Origin: Ectopseudomonas chengduensis | GTDB taxonomy: Bacteria; Pseudomonadota; Gammaproteobacteria; Pseudomonadales; Pseudomonadaceae | Direction: 5' to 3' | Length of the DNA stretch: 64,000 nt | Assembly: GCF_900102635.1 (NCBI RefSeq) | Contig: NZ_FMZQ01000009.1 | Location: forward strand, 155,658 to 219,657 | In this document: piece after piece, positions 53,055-62,489 of the stretch | Layout: each line of letters begins with the position of its first letter | How positions within the stretch are numbered: position 1 is the first letter of the stretch | The notes under the pieces: generated by a model | The model's database searches: none | Told to the model about the DNA's origin: nothing | The model's input: the letters and a program-made list of their open reading frames with translations, nothing else | Made by a program: the position numbers and the translations under genes

Positions 53055-54086
53055 ATGAACAAGCGATTTGCCTGTGGGCTGGTGGTCGGCAAGTTCGCGC
53101 CGCTGCACCTGGGGCATGAATGGTTGATTCGCCAGGCGCAAGAGCGGTGTGAGCAACTGGTGCTGCTCAGTTGGGCCTACCCGGAGCTTGCCGGCTGCGA
53201 GCCCGAGCGCCGTGCGAACTGGCTGCAGGTGCGCTTTCCCGAGCTGCGCAGCTGGGTGGTGACGCCCGAGTGGGTTGCCCAGCAGCATGCACGCGGCCTG
53301 GCGCTGCCAGAGCTTCCCCACGAATCCGATTCCGATGCTGTACAGCGTCAGTTCGTCGCCGACTTTTGCCTGGCAGTGCTCGGCCACCCGGTCGACGCGG
53401 TCTTTACCAGCGAGGCTTACGGCGATGGTTTTGCCGCGCATTTGAGCCGGTGTTTCGGCCGGCCGGTGGAGCACGTCGAGATCGACCGCGCGCGCATTCA
53501 GGTGCCGGTGTCCGGTACGCGTCTGCGCGCCGATATTCATGGCCTGCATCACTACCTGGCGCCGCAGGTGTATGGCGATTTCGTCGAGCGCATCGCCTTG
53601 CTCGGCGGTGAGTCCACCGGCAAAAGTAGCCTCGCCCTGGTGCTGGCCGAGGCTCTGGGCACGCGTCACGCCGCCGAGTACGGTCGCGAACTCTGGGAAG
53701 AGCAGGGCGGCGTGCTCGCCTATGACGACCTGCTGCGTATCGGTCGAACCCAGGTCGACCGTGAGCAGAGCCTGGCCGGGCAGTGCCAGCGCTACCTGGT
53801 TTGCGACACCACGCCGCTAACCACGCTGTTCTATTGCCGCGAGTTGTTCGGGCGGGCCGAGCCCGAGTTGGAGCAGTTGGCCGATCGGCACTATCACCAC
53901 CTGTTCCTGTGCGCCGATGACTTCCCCTTCGTGCAGGACGGCACCCGTCAGGACGAGACCTTTCGCCGCCGGCAGAACCAGTGGTACGAGCAGAAGCTGA
54001 CGCGGCGCGGCTGGCCATTCACACGGCTGACCGGCTCTCTGCAACAGCGCATCGAGCAGGTGCTGCATAGCCTGAGCGGAACCTAG
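53055..54086 (+). CDS. nadR: NadR-like NMN adenylyltransferase/ribosylnicotinamide kinase
   Basis: The 343-residue fusion has an N-terminal nucleotidyltransferase (GKFAPLHLGH at 12-21, PVSGTRLR at 151-158) and a C-terminal P-loop kinase (GGESTGKS at 184-191). This is NadR without the N-terminal helix-turn-helix of the enterobacterial protein, so it should be enzymatic only. It phosphorylates nicotinamide riboside and adenylylates NMN to give NAD. It is co-transcribed with pnuC. Confidence 0.93.
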   Translation: MNKRFACGLVVGKFAPLHLGHEWLIRQAQERCEQLVLLSWAYPELAGCEPERRANWLQVRFPELRSWVVTPEWVAQQHARGLALPELPHESDSDAVQRQFVADFCLAVLGHPVDAVFTSEAYGDGFAAHLSRCFGRPVEHVEIDRARIQVPVSGTRLRADIHGLHHYLAPQVYGDFVERIALLGGESTGKSSLALVLAEALGTRHAAEYGRELWEEQGGVLAYDDLLRIGRTQVDREQSLAGQCQRYLVCDTTPLTTLFYCRELFGRAEPELEQLADRHYHHLFLCADDFPFVQDGTRQDETFRRRQNQWYEQKLTRRGWPFTRLTGSLQQRIEQVLHSLSGT

Positions 54087-54098
54087 TCGGAGGCAGTT

Positions 54099-54187
54099 GG
54101 TGCGCACGGCGCACCCTACGTTCGAACGAGCGAAGCACTTGCCGGTATAGCCGCGGGTGGTGTTGCGTAGGGTGCGCTGCGCGCACC
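54099..54187. repeat. Inverted repeat pair after nadR
   Basis: GGTGCGCACGGCGCACCCTA (54099-54118) and TAGGGTGCGCTGCGCGCACC (54168-54187) are near-perfect complements around a 49-bp centre. This is a common pseudomonad repeat that can terminate transcription. Confidence 0.75.
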
Positions 54188-54333
54188 GGCTTGTGGAACA
54201 CGCCTGGAGTTCAGCCAGCCATGACTGCAATCAGCGGCGCGCAACGTCTGGTCGGCCTTGCGACACGCTACGAGACTTGTCGGCCATCCATGGCTGGGCG
54301 AGGATGCGCGTTCTCGACCGAAACGGAATCGTC

Positions 54334-55221
54334 ATGCGTCGTCTGCCTTCGCTCACCGCCCTGCGCACTTTCGAAGCGGCCGCGCGGCATGCCCACTTCG
54401 GCCGCGCGGCCGCTGAGCTGTGCGTCACCGACAGCGCCGTCAGCCACCAGATTCGCCAGCTCGAAGAGCAACTCGGCAGCACGCTGTTCGAGCGCGACGG
54501 CCGTCAGGTACGCCCGACACCGCAGGCCAGGCGCCTGCTGCACAGCCTGCAGCAGGCCTTCGAGCTGATTGGCGAGGCTTGCGACGAGCTGCGCGATCCC
54601 GGTTCGCAGGCGCAACTGCGCGTCGCGGTTACCGCAGAGTTGGCGCAGAAATGGCTGGTCGGGCGCCTGGCCGACTTCGCCGAGCGCCACCCGCAGATCA
54701 CCCTGCACCTGCACGAACAGCCGCTGGAGGCCACTCTGCCGGGCAGCGAGATCGATATCGCCATCACCTATGGCACCGGCCCGGACGATGCCAGCGCCTA
54801 CTTCGTACGGCCGCTGCCGACCCTGCAATTCTTCCCGGTGTGCAGCCCGGGCCTGTTCAACCAGTCGCCGCTCAAGCACCCGCGCGACCTCGCGCGTCAT
54901 TGCCTGCTGCATGACGATCAGGACGGCAAGACCTGGACCGCCTGGCTGACCACTCATGCTGGCGATATCCAGCCGACCCGGCATCTGTATCTGGGCCATG
55001 CCGGCCTGACCATGGAGGCCGCTGCACGTGGCCAGGGCGTGGCCATCGGCGACAACCTGACCAGTGCCGAAGACCTGGCCAGTGGTCGCCTGGTACGTCC
55101 CTTTGCCGCCCAGGTGCCGTCGCTCGGGCAGTACGCGCTGGTGTGCGAGCGCCTGCGTCTGGATAAGCCGGCAGTCGCTCATTTCATCGAATGGCTCACT
55201 GATCAGCTGGTTGATCTGTGA
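54334..55221 (+). CDS. LysR family regulator, GcvA-like
   Basis: The 295-residue protein has the LysR winged helix MRRLPSLTALRTFEAAARHA (1-20), HTH TDSAVSHQIRQLEEQLG and an effector domain (VAVTAELAQKWLVGRLADF). It resembles the GcvA/AmpR branch. It precedes aguA on the same strand with 97 bp between, so it may regulate polyamine genes; this is inference. The long upstream extension of the frame is not used. Confidence 0.9.
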   Translation: MRRLPSLTALRTFEAAARHAHFGRAAAELCVTDSAVSHQIRQLEEQLGSTLFERDGRQVRPTPQARRLLHSLQQAFELIGEACDELRDPGSQAQLRVAVTAELAQKWLVGRLADFAERHPQITLHLHEQPLEATLPGSEIDIAITYGTGPDDASAYFVRPLPTLQFFPVCSPGLFNQSPLKHPRDLARHCLLHDDQDGKTWTAWLTTHAGDIQPTRHLYLGHAGLTMEAAARGQGVAIGDNLTSAEDLASGRLVRPFAAQVPSLGQYALVCERLRLDKPAVAHFIEWLTDQLVDL

Positions 55222-55318
55222 ATTGAATTCAAGGGTTCCGCGATTATCGTCATTGGTCGAGGCGGCACCGACGGGCGTACTGTCGGGCTACTTCCAGCCA
55301 CTGACGAGGAGCCGCGCG

Positions 55319-56431
55319 ATGGCCCGTACTCTGACCTCCCTGCCCAAGGCCGACGGCTTTCGTCTGCCCGGCGAATTCGAAACCAAGAGCCGCTGCTGGC
55401 TCGGCTGGCCGGAGCGCCCGGACGTGTGGCGCAACGGCGGCAAGCCGGCGCAGAAGGTCTGGGTCGAGATCGTTGCGGCCATCGCCAGCAGCGAGCCGGT
55501 CACCGTCTGCGCCTCGGCGGCGCAGTACGCCAACGCTCGGCGCCTGCTGCCGGCGCATGTGCGGGTGGTGGAAATGACCTGCAACGACACCTGGTTCCGC
55601 GACAGCGGCCCGGCGTTTCTGGTCCACGACGAGACGGCCGAAGTGCGCGGTGTGGACTTCGAATTCAACGCCTATGGCGGGCTCGATGGCGGGCTTTACT
55701 ACCCATGGGACAAGGATGATCAGATCGCGCAGAAAATTCTCGAGATCGAAGGTTTCGATCGCTATCGCGCGCCTTTCATTGCCGAAATGGGCGGTATCCA
55801 GAGTGACGGTCAGCGTACCCTGCTGACCACCGAGCAGTGCCTGCTCAACCGCAATCGCAACGCCCACCTGGGCAAGGACGAGATGACCCGCAGGCTGTCG
55901 GATTACCTTGGTGCCGAGCAGGTGATCTGGCTGCCGCGCGGCTGCAAGTTCGACGAAACCGACGGCCATATCGACGACCTGGCCTGCTTCGTCCGCCCTG
56001 GAGTGGTGGTGATGCAGTGGACCGACGACCGCACCGACCCGCAATGGGAAATCTACCAGGAGGCCTACGACATCCTGCGCAGCGTGCGCGATGCCCGTGG
56101 CCGTGCGCTGGAGGTGCACAAGCTGCCGCAACCGCGTGTATTGGAGTGGACCGCGGAAGAGGCCGAAGGCCTGGACCAGGACGATGCCACCCATACCCGC
56201 CAGGCCGGCACGCAGATCTGCGCCTCGTACATCAACTACTACGCCGGCAACTCGGCCATCGTCCTGCCGCTGTTCGGCGACGCCAATGACCGTGTGGCCC
56301 AGGCCACCCTGGCCGAGCTGTTCCCGCAGCATCGCATCCTCGGCATCGAGAACTCGCGGGAAATCCTGCTGGGTGGCGGTAACGTCGCCTGCATCACCAT
56401 GCCGCAATACGCCGCGCCTCAGCGCGCCTAG
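55319..56431 (+). CDS. aguA: Agmatine deiminase
   Basis: The 370-residue protein of the porphyromonas-type peptidyl-arginine deiminase family converts agmatine to N-carbamoylputrescine. Motifs include NDTWFRDSGPAF, ETDGHIDD and the catalytic cysteine in GGGNVACITMPQ (C358). The length matches Pseudomonas AguA. GAGGAG lies just upstream. A periplasmic polyamine-binding protein follows after 9 bp, so the two form a putrescine/agmatine operon; AguB is not in this window. Confidence 0.95.
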   Translation: MARTLTSLPKADGFRLPGEFETKSRCWLGWPERPDVWRNGGKPAQKVWVEIVAAIASSEPVTVCASAAQYANARRLLPAHVRVVEMTCNDTWFRDSGPAFLVHDETAEVRGVDFEFNAYGGLDGGLYYPWDKDDQIAQKILEIEGFDRYRAPFIAEMGGIQSDGQRTLLTTEQCLLNRNRNAHLGKDEMTRRLSDYLGAEQVIWLPRGCKFDETDGHIDDLACFVRPGVVVMQWTDDRTDPQWEIYQEAYDILRSVRDARGRALEVHKLPQPRVLEWTAEEAEGLDQDDATHTRQAGTQICASYINYYAGNSAIVLPLFGDANDRVAQATLAELFPQHRILGIENSREILLGGGNVACITMPQYAAPQRA

Positions 56432-56440
56432 GAGGCCCGG

Positions 56441-57532
56441 ATGAAACTGCCCGCCAGTCTGCTGGCCGTGGCCCTTGCCGCCTGCGCACAGGCGCAGGCC
56501 GGTGCGGCGCCGAAGCAGGTCAACCTGTATATCTGGAGCGAATACCTGGCCCCGGACACCCTGGCTTCGTTCGAAGAGGAGACCGGTATCCGCGTGGTGG
56601 TCGATCACTTCGATTCGCTGGAAACCGTGGAAACCAAACTGCTCACCGGCGGCAGTGGTTACGACCTGGTGCTGACTGCCGGCCAGCACCTGAGCCGGGC
56701 CATCGCCAGCGGTGCATTGCGCGAGCTGGACAAGACGCAGCTGCCGCATTTTGCCGGGCTGGATGACGAGTTCACTCAGCACATGGCCAAGTTCGACCCG
56801 GGCAATCGCTACGCCGGACTCTACGTCTGGGGCACCACCGGTTTCGGCTACCAGGAGCAGGCCATCGCTCAGCGCATGGCCAATGCCCCGACCGATAGCT
56901 GGGCGATGCTGATGGACCCGCAGGTGGTGGCGCGTTTTGCCGATTGCGGAGTGAGTTTGCTCAATGACCCCAACGAGGTGTTCGCCGCTGCGTTCCGCTA
57001 CCTGGGGCTGGATATCAATCGGCAGAACCTCGATGACCTGAAACAGGCCGAGGCGCATCTGGCCAAGGTGCGACCGTTCATTCGCTACTTCGACAATGAT
57101 CGCAATATCAGCGATCTGGCCAACGGCAACACCTGCCTGGCCATGGCCTGGAATGGCAACGTCGCCATCGCCGCGGCACAGGCCGAGCAGGCCAGCAAGG
57201 ACTTCCAGCTGAGCTATCGCATCCCGCGTGAAGGAGCACTGCTGTGGTTCGATGCCATGGTCATCCCGCGTGATGCGCCGCACCCGGAAGCCGGGCTGGC
57301 GTTGATGGACCATCTGATGACGCCAGAGGTGATCGGCGCCATCAGCAACAGCATCTACTACGCCAATGCGGTGCCAGCGGCCGACGCCTTCGTCGATCCG
57401 GCGATTCTCGCCGACCCCGGCACCTATCCGCCGGCCGAGCTGCGCGCCACGCTGTACACCAAAAATGACAACAGTCGCGAGTTCAACCGGGCGCTGACCC
57501 GTGCGTTCAGTCGGCTGAAGTCGGGTCGGTAG
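56441..57532 (+). CDS. Periplasmic polyamine-binding protein (PotF/SpuD-like)
   Basis: The 363-residue protein is a type-2 periplasmic substrate-binding protein with a signal peptide (1-22, ending AQAGA). VNLYIWSEYLAPDT, TGGSGYDLVLTAGQHL, and the SDLANGNTCLAMAWNGN and GALLWFDAMVIP segments are typical of polyamine-binding PotF/SpuD proteins. It delivers putrescine or related polyamines to an ABC permease that is not in the window. AGGAGG lies 6 bases before the ATG and the gene follows aguA closely. Confidence 0.92.
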   Translation: MKLPASLLAVALAACAQAQAGAAPKQVNLYIWSEYLAPDTLASFEEETGIRVVVDHFDSLETVETKLLTGGSGYDLVLTAGQHLSRAIASGALRELDKTQLPHFAGLDDEFTQHMAKFDPGNRYAGLYVWGTTGFGYQEQAIAQRMANAPTDSWAMLMDPQVVARFADCGVSLLNDPNEVFAAAFRYLGLDINRQNLDDLKQAEAHLAKVRPFIRYFDNDRNISDLANGNTCLAMAWNGNVAIAAAQAEQASKDFQLSYRIPREGALLWFDAMVIPRDAPHPEAGLALMDHLMTPEVIGAISNSIYYANAVPAADAFVDPAILADPGTYPPAELRATLYTKNDNSREFNRALTRAFSRLKSGR

Positions 57533-57535
57533 CTG

Positions 57536-58267
57536 TTAGCGATAGCGAGCGAGGATGGCGTCGAACTCGCCATCCTGCTTCATCTTTACCAGCGCGCGCA
57601 GCAAGGCCTGGGTCGGCACGTCGGGGGCGTCACGGACGATGCAGCCGACCGGAGCGGCTCTGATCTCTGCGAGCGCATGCAGGCGTTTTTCTTGCGGCTG
57701 ATGACGGTTGAACCAGTTCAGACTGAGGTCGTTGCTGATCGCGTATTGGTAGCGACCTGCTTCGAGTTTCTCCAGCACCAGCGCCTGGGTGCGGGCATCT
57801 TCGCGATGGGCTTGGCCATTGGCCAATAACGGCTCCAGATTGGGGTAACTGAAGCCCAGTACCGTGCCCAGACGTTCACCGCGCAGGTGTTCCAGCTTGA
57901 AGTCCGATTCGGCGTCACGCGCGACGATCATGTCGCGTTGCACCATGAATGGCAGGCTCCAGATGTACTGGTGGTGGGGTTCGTTGAGCCAGTCAGGGCT
58001 GACGTAACAGCGCACGTCGATTTCACCCGTGGTCAGCAGGCGTTGTACGCGCAGACGCGGCAATACCAGCATCTGCGCACGGCGCCCGACCTTCTGCGCC
58101 AGGCGCATCTGCAGGTCGTAGAGGATCCCACCGGTGGCCTGACCATCGACGATGTTGATCATCGGCATGGCCCAGCTCTCGCTCACCGAGAAACGCAACG
58201 GGCGTTGCTCCTGAGCCGAGGCCGCGAGGCACAGCAGAAGCAGCAGAGCGGATAGCGAAAAACGCAT
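57536..58267 (-). CDS. Periplasmic solute-binding protein (SBP_bac_3-like)
   Basis: The 243-residue protein has a signal peptide (MRFSLSALLLLLCLAASA) and a family-3 solute-binding fold (GGILYDLQMRLAQKVG, YSFP-like segment LPFMVQRDMIVA, LRGERLGTVLG). It probably senses or binds a small amino-acid-like solute. No permease accompanies it. It ends three bases from the stop of the polyamine-binding gene, convergent with it. The longer frame is not used. Confidence 0.8.
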   Translation of the reverse strand: MRFSLSALLLLLCLAASAQEQRPLRFSVSESWAMPMINIVDGQATGGILYDLQMRLAQKVGRRAQMLVLPRLRVQRLLTTGEIDVRCYVSPDWLNEPHHQYIWSLPFMVQRDMIVARDAESDFKLEHLRGERLGTVLGFSYPNLEPLLANGQAHREDARTQALVLEKLEAGRYQYAISNDLSLNWFNRHQPQEKRLHALAEIRAAPVGCIVRDAPDVPTQALLRALVKMKQDGEFDAILARYR

Positions 58268-58338
58268 GCAGGTACCGGTCAGGGAGCGTTGAGCGAAGCC
58301 GTGCTGAGCTTGGCCGTAACAGGCTGGACGACGGACGC

Positions 58339-59949
58339 TCAGGCCGGCGCCGGCTCGAAGCTGTCGGCACGCGCCATGCGCCACATGCGCTCGTAGAACT
58401 CGCCTTCGATCTGGCCGCTGAGCAACTCGCCCGGCGCGAGAAACACGTGCTGCTGGGCGAACAGCTTGATCTCGGTGGCTGACATACGTTGCACCAGGTG
58501 CTTGGCATCGATCTGCGCCGGGTGGTCGAGGCCGGCGGCGGCGAGCATTTCGGCCAGCGCCTTGAGCGTGTTGCGGTGGAAGTTGTAGACGCGCTGGGCC
58601 TTGTCCTCCACTACCAGGGCGCGCTGGCGTAGAGGGTCCTGGGTCGCCACGCCGGTGGGGCACTTGTTGGTGTGGCAGCTTTGGCTCTGGATGCAGCCGA
58701 TGGCGAACATGAAGCCGCGCGCCGAGTTGGCCCAGTCGGCGCCGATGGCCAGCACGCGGGCGATATCGAAGGCGCTGACGATCTTGCCGCTGGCACCGAG
58801 CTTGATCTTGTCGCGCAGGTTGCTGCCGACCAGGGTGTTGTGCACGAACAGCAGCCCTTCGCGCAGTGGTACGCCCAGGTGATCGGTGAACTCCAGCGGC
58901 GCTGCACCGGTGCCGCCTTCCTTGCCGTCGACGACGATGAAGTCGGGCAGGATGCCGGTCTCCAGCATGGCCTTGACGATGCCCATGAATTCCCAGGGAT
59001 GGCCCAGGCAGAACTTGAAACCGACCGGCTTGCCGCCGGACAGCTCGCGCAGCTGAGCGATGAACTGCAGCATCTCTGTCGGCGTGGAGAAGGCGCTGTG
59101 GCGCGAGGGCGAGATGCAGTCCTCACCCATCGGTACGCCGCGGGTGTTGGCGATTTCCTCGGTGACCTTGTGCTTGGGCAGGATGCCGCCATGGCCCGGT
59201 TTGGCGCCCTGGCTGAGCTTGATCTCGATCATCTTCACCTGCGGGCTGGCGGCCTGGGCGGCGAAACGCTCGGGATCGAAGCGACCGTCCGAGGCACGGC
59301 AACCGAAGTAGCCGCTGCCCAGCTCCCAGACCAGATCACCGCCGTGCTCGCGGTGGTAGGGGCTGATGCTGCCTTCACCAGTGTCGTGGTAGAACTGGCC
59401 GAGTTTCGCCCCTTCGTTGAGCGCGCGAATGGCGTTGGCACTGAGCGAGCCGAAGCTCATCGCCGAGATGTTGAACAGGGACGCCGAGTACGGCTGGCTG
59501 CATTGTGGCCCGCCGATCTCCACGCGAAAGCTGCACGGGTCGGTCAGCGGCGCCGGGCGCATCGAGTGGCTGATGAACTCGAAACCGTTCTGGTACACAT
59601 CGCTCAGTGTGCCGAAGGGTTTGTCGGCGCCCTCGTTCTTGGCGCGCGAATACACCAGCGAGCGCTGGGCGCGGGAGAAGGGCAGTTGCTCGGCGTCACC
59701 TTCGAGCAGGTATTGGCGAATCTCTGGGCGGATACCTTCGACCAGGTAGCGGATGTTGCCCAGGATCGGGTAGTTGCGCCGCACTGCATGGCGCGTCTGC
59801 AGCAGGTCACCGATACCGATCAGGCTGAGCACGCCGGTGAGCAGGGTAAACGGCCACAGCCATTGATGACCAAGGAAAGGCAGGCTGGCCAGGGTGAACA
59901 GCACGCAGAAGGCGAAAAAAGCGTAGCGGCTGAGCAGGGAGAGGTTCAT
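58339..59949 (-). CDS. FMN-binding glutamate-synthase-like membrane protein
   Basis: The 536-residue protein has two N-terminal membrane helices (about 9-26 and 32-48) and a large glutamate-synthase FMN-binding domain (SAMSFGSLSANAIRALNEGA, SPYHREHGGDLVWELGSGYFG, VDGKEGGTGAAPLEFTDH). Cysteines near the C-terminal part (GCIQSQSCHTNKCPTG) resemble the 3Fe-4S region. Such proteins lack the glutamine amidotransferase domain, and the substrate is unknown. The start is ATG 59949. Confidence 0.88.
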   Translation of the reverse strand: MNLSLLSRYAFFAFCVLFTLASLPFLGHQWLWPFTLLTGVLSLIGIGDLLQTRHAVRRNYPILGNIRYLVEGIRPEIRQYLLEGDAEQLPFSRAQRSLVYSRAKNEGADKPFGTLSDVYQNGFEFISHSMRPAPLTDPCSFRVEIGGPQCSQPYSASLFNISAMSFGSLSANAIRALNEGAKLGQFYHDTGEGSISPYHREHGGDLVWELGSGYFGCRASDGRFDPERFAAQAASPQVKMIEIKLSQGAKPGHGGILPKHKVTEEIANTRGVPMGEDCISPSRHSAFSTPTEMLQFIAQLRELSGGKPVGFKFCLGHPWEFMGIVKAMLETGILPDFIVVDGKEGGTGAAPLEFTDHLGVPLREGLLFVHNTLVGSNLRDKIKLGASGKIVSAFDIARVLAIGADWANSARGFMFAIGCIQSQSCHTNKCPTGVATQDPLRQRALVVEDKAQRVYNFHRNTLKALAEMLAAAGLDHPAQIDAKHLVQRMSATEIKLFAQQHVFLAPGELLSGQIEGEFYERMWRMARADSFEPAPA

Positions 59950-60180
59950 GCAAGCTCCAGGTGCGCGGATCAAGATAAGACTTTAGACCAAACGGCTATA
60001 TTGGGTCATGTTCTGTCCACCTAGACACTCTCAAGGGCTGAGGACGAACCCCATCGCCCTGTGGCACACTCAGTGGCCCGGAGCCAACCGTCGCAAGAGC
60101 TTGGCCCAAGTCTCCCGATTTTCGGCCTGCGCCATTGTCGCCGGCCTACTGCCTGAGGCCGCCAGCGGCCGAGAAGAGGA

Positions 60181-61308
60181 ATGAGCGTGCATAACGTCGT
60201 CATCAGTGGTACCGGCCTCTATACCCCGGCCAACAGCATTTCCAACGACGAGCTGGTGGCATCCTTCAATGCTTATGTGCAGCAGTTCAATGCCGATAAT
60301 GCCGAGGCCATCGCCCGCGGTGAGGTGGAGGCGCTGAGCGAGTCCAGCAGCGGCTTCATCGAGAAGGCGTCGGGCATCAAAAGCCGCTTCGTCATCGACA
60401 AGGAAGGCATTCTCGATCCGCTGCGCATGGTGCCGCGTATCCCTGAGCGTTCCAACGAAGAGTGGGGCATCCTCTGCGAAATGGCTGTGGGCGCCGCCAA
60501 GGAAGCACTGCAGCGCGCCGGCAAGACTGTCGCCGACATCGATGGGGTGATCGTCGCCTGCTCGAACCTGCAGCGCGCCTATCCGGCAGTGGCCATCGAA
60601 GTGCAGGCCGCGCTAGGCATCAACGGTTGGGGCTACGACATGAACGTGGCCTGCTCCTCGGCCACCTTCGGCATCCAGGCCGCGACCACCGCGATCCAGA
60701 CCGGCCAGGCCCGCGCCATCCTCATGGTCAACCCGGAAATCTGCACCGGCCACCTCAATTTCCGCGACCGCGACAGCCATTTCATCTTCGGTGACGCCGC
60801 CACTGCGGTGATCATCGAGCGTGCCGACCTGGCTACCTCCCAGTACCAGTTCGACGTGGTCAGCACCAAGCTGCTGACCCAGTTCTCCAACAACATCCGC
60901 AACAACTTCGGCTTCCTCAACCGCGCTGCGGAAGAGGGCATCGGCGCGCGCGACAAGCTGTTCGTGCAGGAAGGCCGCAAGGTGTTCAAGGACGTCTGCC
61001 CGATGGTCGCCGAGCTGATCGCCGCGCACCTGGCCGAGCACCAGCTCAACGTCAGCGACGTCAAGCGCTTCTGGCTGCACCAGGCCAACCTCAACATGAA
61101 CCTGCTGATCGCGCGCAAACTGCTGGGCCGCGATGCCGAGCCGCACGAGGCGCCGGTGATTCTCGACACCTACGCCAACACCAGTTCGGCCGGCTCGGTG
61201 ATCGCCCTGCACAAGAATCAGGACGACCTGCCGGCGGGCAGCTTGGGTGTTCTAAGCTCCTTTGGTGCCGGTTATTCGATCGGCAGTGTAATTTTGCGCA
61301 AGCGTTGA
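60181..61308 (+). CDS. 3-oxoacyl-ACP synthase III, FabH2-like
   Basis: The 375-residue thiolase-fold enzyme has catalytic C158 (VACSSATFG), H300 (FWLHQANLN) and N333 ([10 protein letters not shown]), the triad of KASIII. It resembles PA3286 of P. aeruginosa, a KASIII-type enzyme reported to feed beta-oxidation intermediates into fatty acid synthesis. The insertion about 35-55 makes it longer than E. coli FabH. The ECF sigma factor and anti-sigma genes follow on the same strand. The gene symbol is not given because several paralogues exist. Confidence 0.92.
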   Translation: MSVHNVVISGTGLYTPANSISNDELVASFNAYVQQFNADNAEAIARGEVEALSESSSGFIEKASGIKSRFVIDKEGILDPLRMVPRIPERSNEEWGILCEMAVGAAKEALQRAGKTVADIDGVIVACSNLQRAYPAVAIEVQAALGINGWGYDMNVACSSATFGIQAATTAIQTGQARAILMVNPEICTGHLNFRDRDSHFIFGDAATAVIIERADLATSQYQFDVVSTKLLTQFSNNIRNNFGFLNRAAEEGIGARDKLFVQEGRKVFKDVCPMVAELIAAHLAEHQLNVSDVKRFWLHQANLNMNLLIARKLLGRDAEPHEAPVILDTYANTSSAGSVIALHKNQDDLPAGSLGVLSSFGAGYSIGSVILRKR

Positions 61309-61380
61309 ACTCTCTGTAGGAATGCCTGGCGCGTACGCAGAGTGTGATCGTGCGCGCAAGGCCCTACTCATGGGAGTTCT

Positions 61381-61983
61381 ATGTCCGATACCGATCTGTT
61401 GGATCGTCTGCTCGCCGGTGAGCAGACGGCCTATCGCGAGCTGGTAGCTCGCTACCAGGGGGCGATGCGCGCGGTGGCCTACGCCATCGTCGGCAGTCGT
61501 CACGCCGATGAGGTGGTGCAGGATGCCTGGCTCGCCGTGGTGCGCAGCCTGGGTGGTTTCCAGGGGCGTTCCAGCCTCAAGACCTGGCTGCTGACCATCA
61601 CCGCCAACACCGCCAAGACTCGTCTCAAGCACAACCGTCGTGAGCTGCTGCTCGACGACCTAGCCGCGCCGCATGGCACGGTGGGTGACGAGCGTTTCTC
61701 TGATGACGGTCACTGGCTGCTGGCGCCGCATGCCTGGCACCAGGACAGCCCCGAAGCCCTGCTCACCGAGGACGAACTGCGTCAGTGCCTGGAACACACC
61801 CTGGCCAGCCTGTCCGAGTTGCAGGCCAGCGTCCTGGTACTGCGCGAGCGTCAGGGCCTGGAGTTGGAGGCGATCTGTAATCTTCTCGACATCTCGCTCT
61901 CCAATGCCCGTGTGCTGCTGCATCGGGCACGCCTGAAAGTCTTTGCCACCCTGGAACATTTCGAGGAGACAGGCCAATGCTGA
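61381..61983 (+). CDS. ECF-type RNA polymerase sigma factor
   Basis: The 200-residue sigma-70 region 2/region 4 protein has HADEVVQDAWLAVVRSLGGF (region 2) and LEAICNLLDISLSNARVLLHRARLK (region 4). GGGAG lies before ATG 61381. It overlaps the anti-sigma gene by seven bases, giving coupled translation. The regulon is unknown, although co-location with the KASIII gene is conserved in pseudomonads as far as I know. Confidence 0.93.
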   Translation: MSDTDLLDRLLAGEQTAYRELVARYQGAMRAVAYAIVGSRHADEVVQDAWLAVVRSLGGFQGRSSLKTWLLTITANTAKTRLKHNRRELLLDDLAAPHGTVGDERFSDDGHWLLAPHAWHQDSPEALLTEDELRQCLEHTLASLSELQASVLVLRERQGLELEAICNLLDISLSNARVLLHRARLKVFATLEHFEETGQC

Positions 61984-62210
61984 CCTGCAAGGAATTGGTC
62001 GCTCATTCCAGCGATTATCTCGACGGCCAACTGACGCTGCGCCAGCGCCTGGCCGTCCGCGCCCACCTGGCCATGTGCGGCAACTGCCGACGTTTCATCC
62101 GCCAGATGAAACTGACCCAGGCGGTGATCCGACAGATGCCGGAGGACGAATTGCCCGAACTCGACGCCCTGGCTGAGCGCCTGGCGCAGAACCGGCGCAA
62201 TCAGGGGTGA
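61977..62210 (+). CDS. Zinc-finger anti-sigma factor (zf-HC2)
   Basis: The 77-residue protein has the ZAS motif: a cysteine near the start (MLTCKELV), then HLAMCGNCRRF, the HxxxCxxC zinc site. It has no membrane segment, so it is a soluble anti-sigma factor that binds the ECF factor encoded just upstream. The ATG is inside the end of the sigma gene. Zinc-site thiols suggest control by oxidative or metal stress. Confidence 0.9.
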   Translation: MLTCKELVAHSSDYLDGQLTLRQRLAVRAHLAMCGNCRRFIRQMKLTQAVIRQMPEDELPELDALAERLAQNRRNQG

Positions 62211-62262
62211 GCGGCGTTCTTGCTGGGACGGCTTGGTGTCGCCCTCCCGGGCAAGTCATTGC

Positions 62263-62446
62263 GTAGGGTGGATCGGGGCGCGTAGCCGACGCTTTTTTCA
62301 TCCACCGTTTGCGATGGTTGTTCGGGCTGATTGATAGCGCCCCGCAACGAAGAAACCTCCGGCAAACTTCGCTTGCAAGAGCAGCACCTTAGGATGGTTA
62401 GAGCAACGCGAAACCCATCGAATCTCCCCTGGGTTTCGCTGTGCTC
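62263..62446. repeat. Repeat hairpins between anti-sigma and lipoprotein genes
   Basis: GCGTAGGGTGGATC near 62263 is a typical pseudomonad repeat start. GCGAAACCCA (62408-62417) and TGGGTTTCGC (62430-62439) are perfect complements, with further pairing (GAGCA and TGCTC) around them. No gene is present. The second hairpin may terminate transcription from both sides. Confidence 0.6.
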
Positions 62447-62489
62447 TACCCAGGCTACTTGATGGTGTCATGGTATTTGAAAAGTAATT

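Noticed and set aside
55250..57313. 687-codon minus-strand frame antisense to aguA and the polyamine-binding gene
   Set aside because: It covers two clear genes and shows low-complexity His/Gln/Gly composition, a shadow frame.
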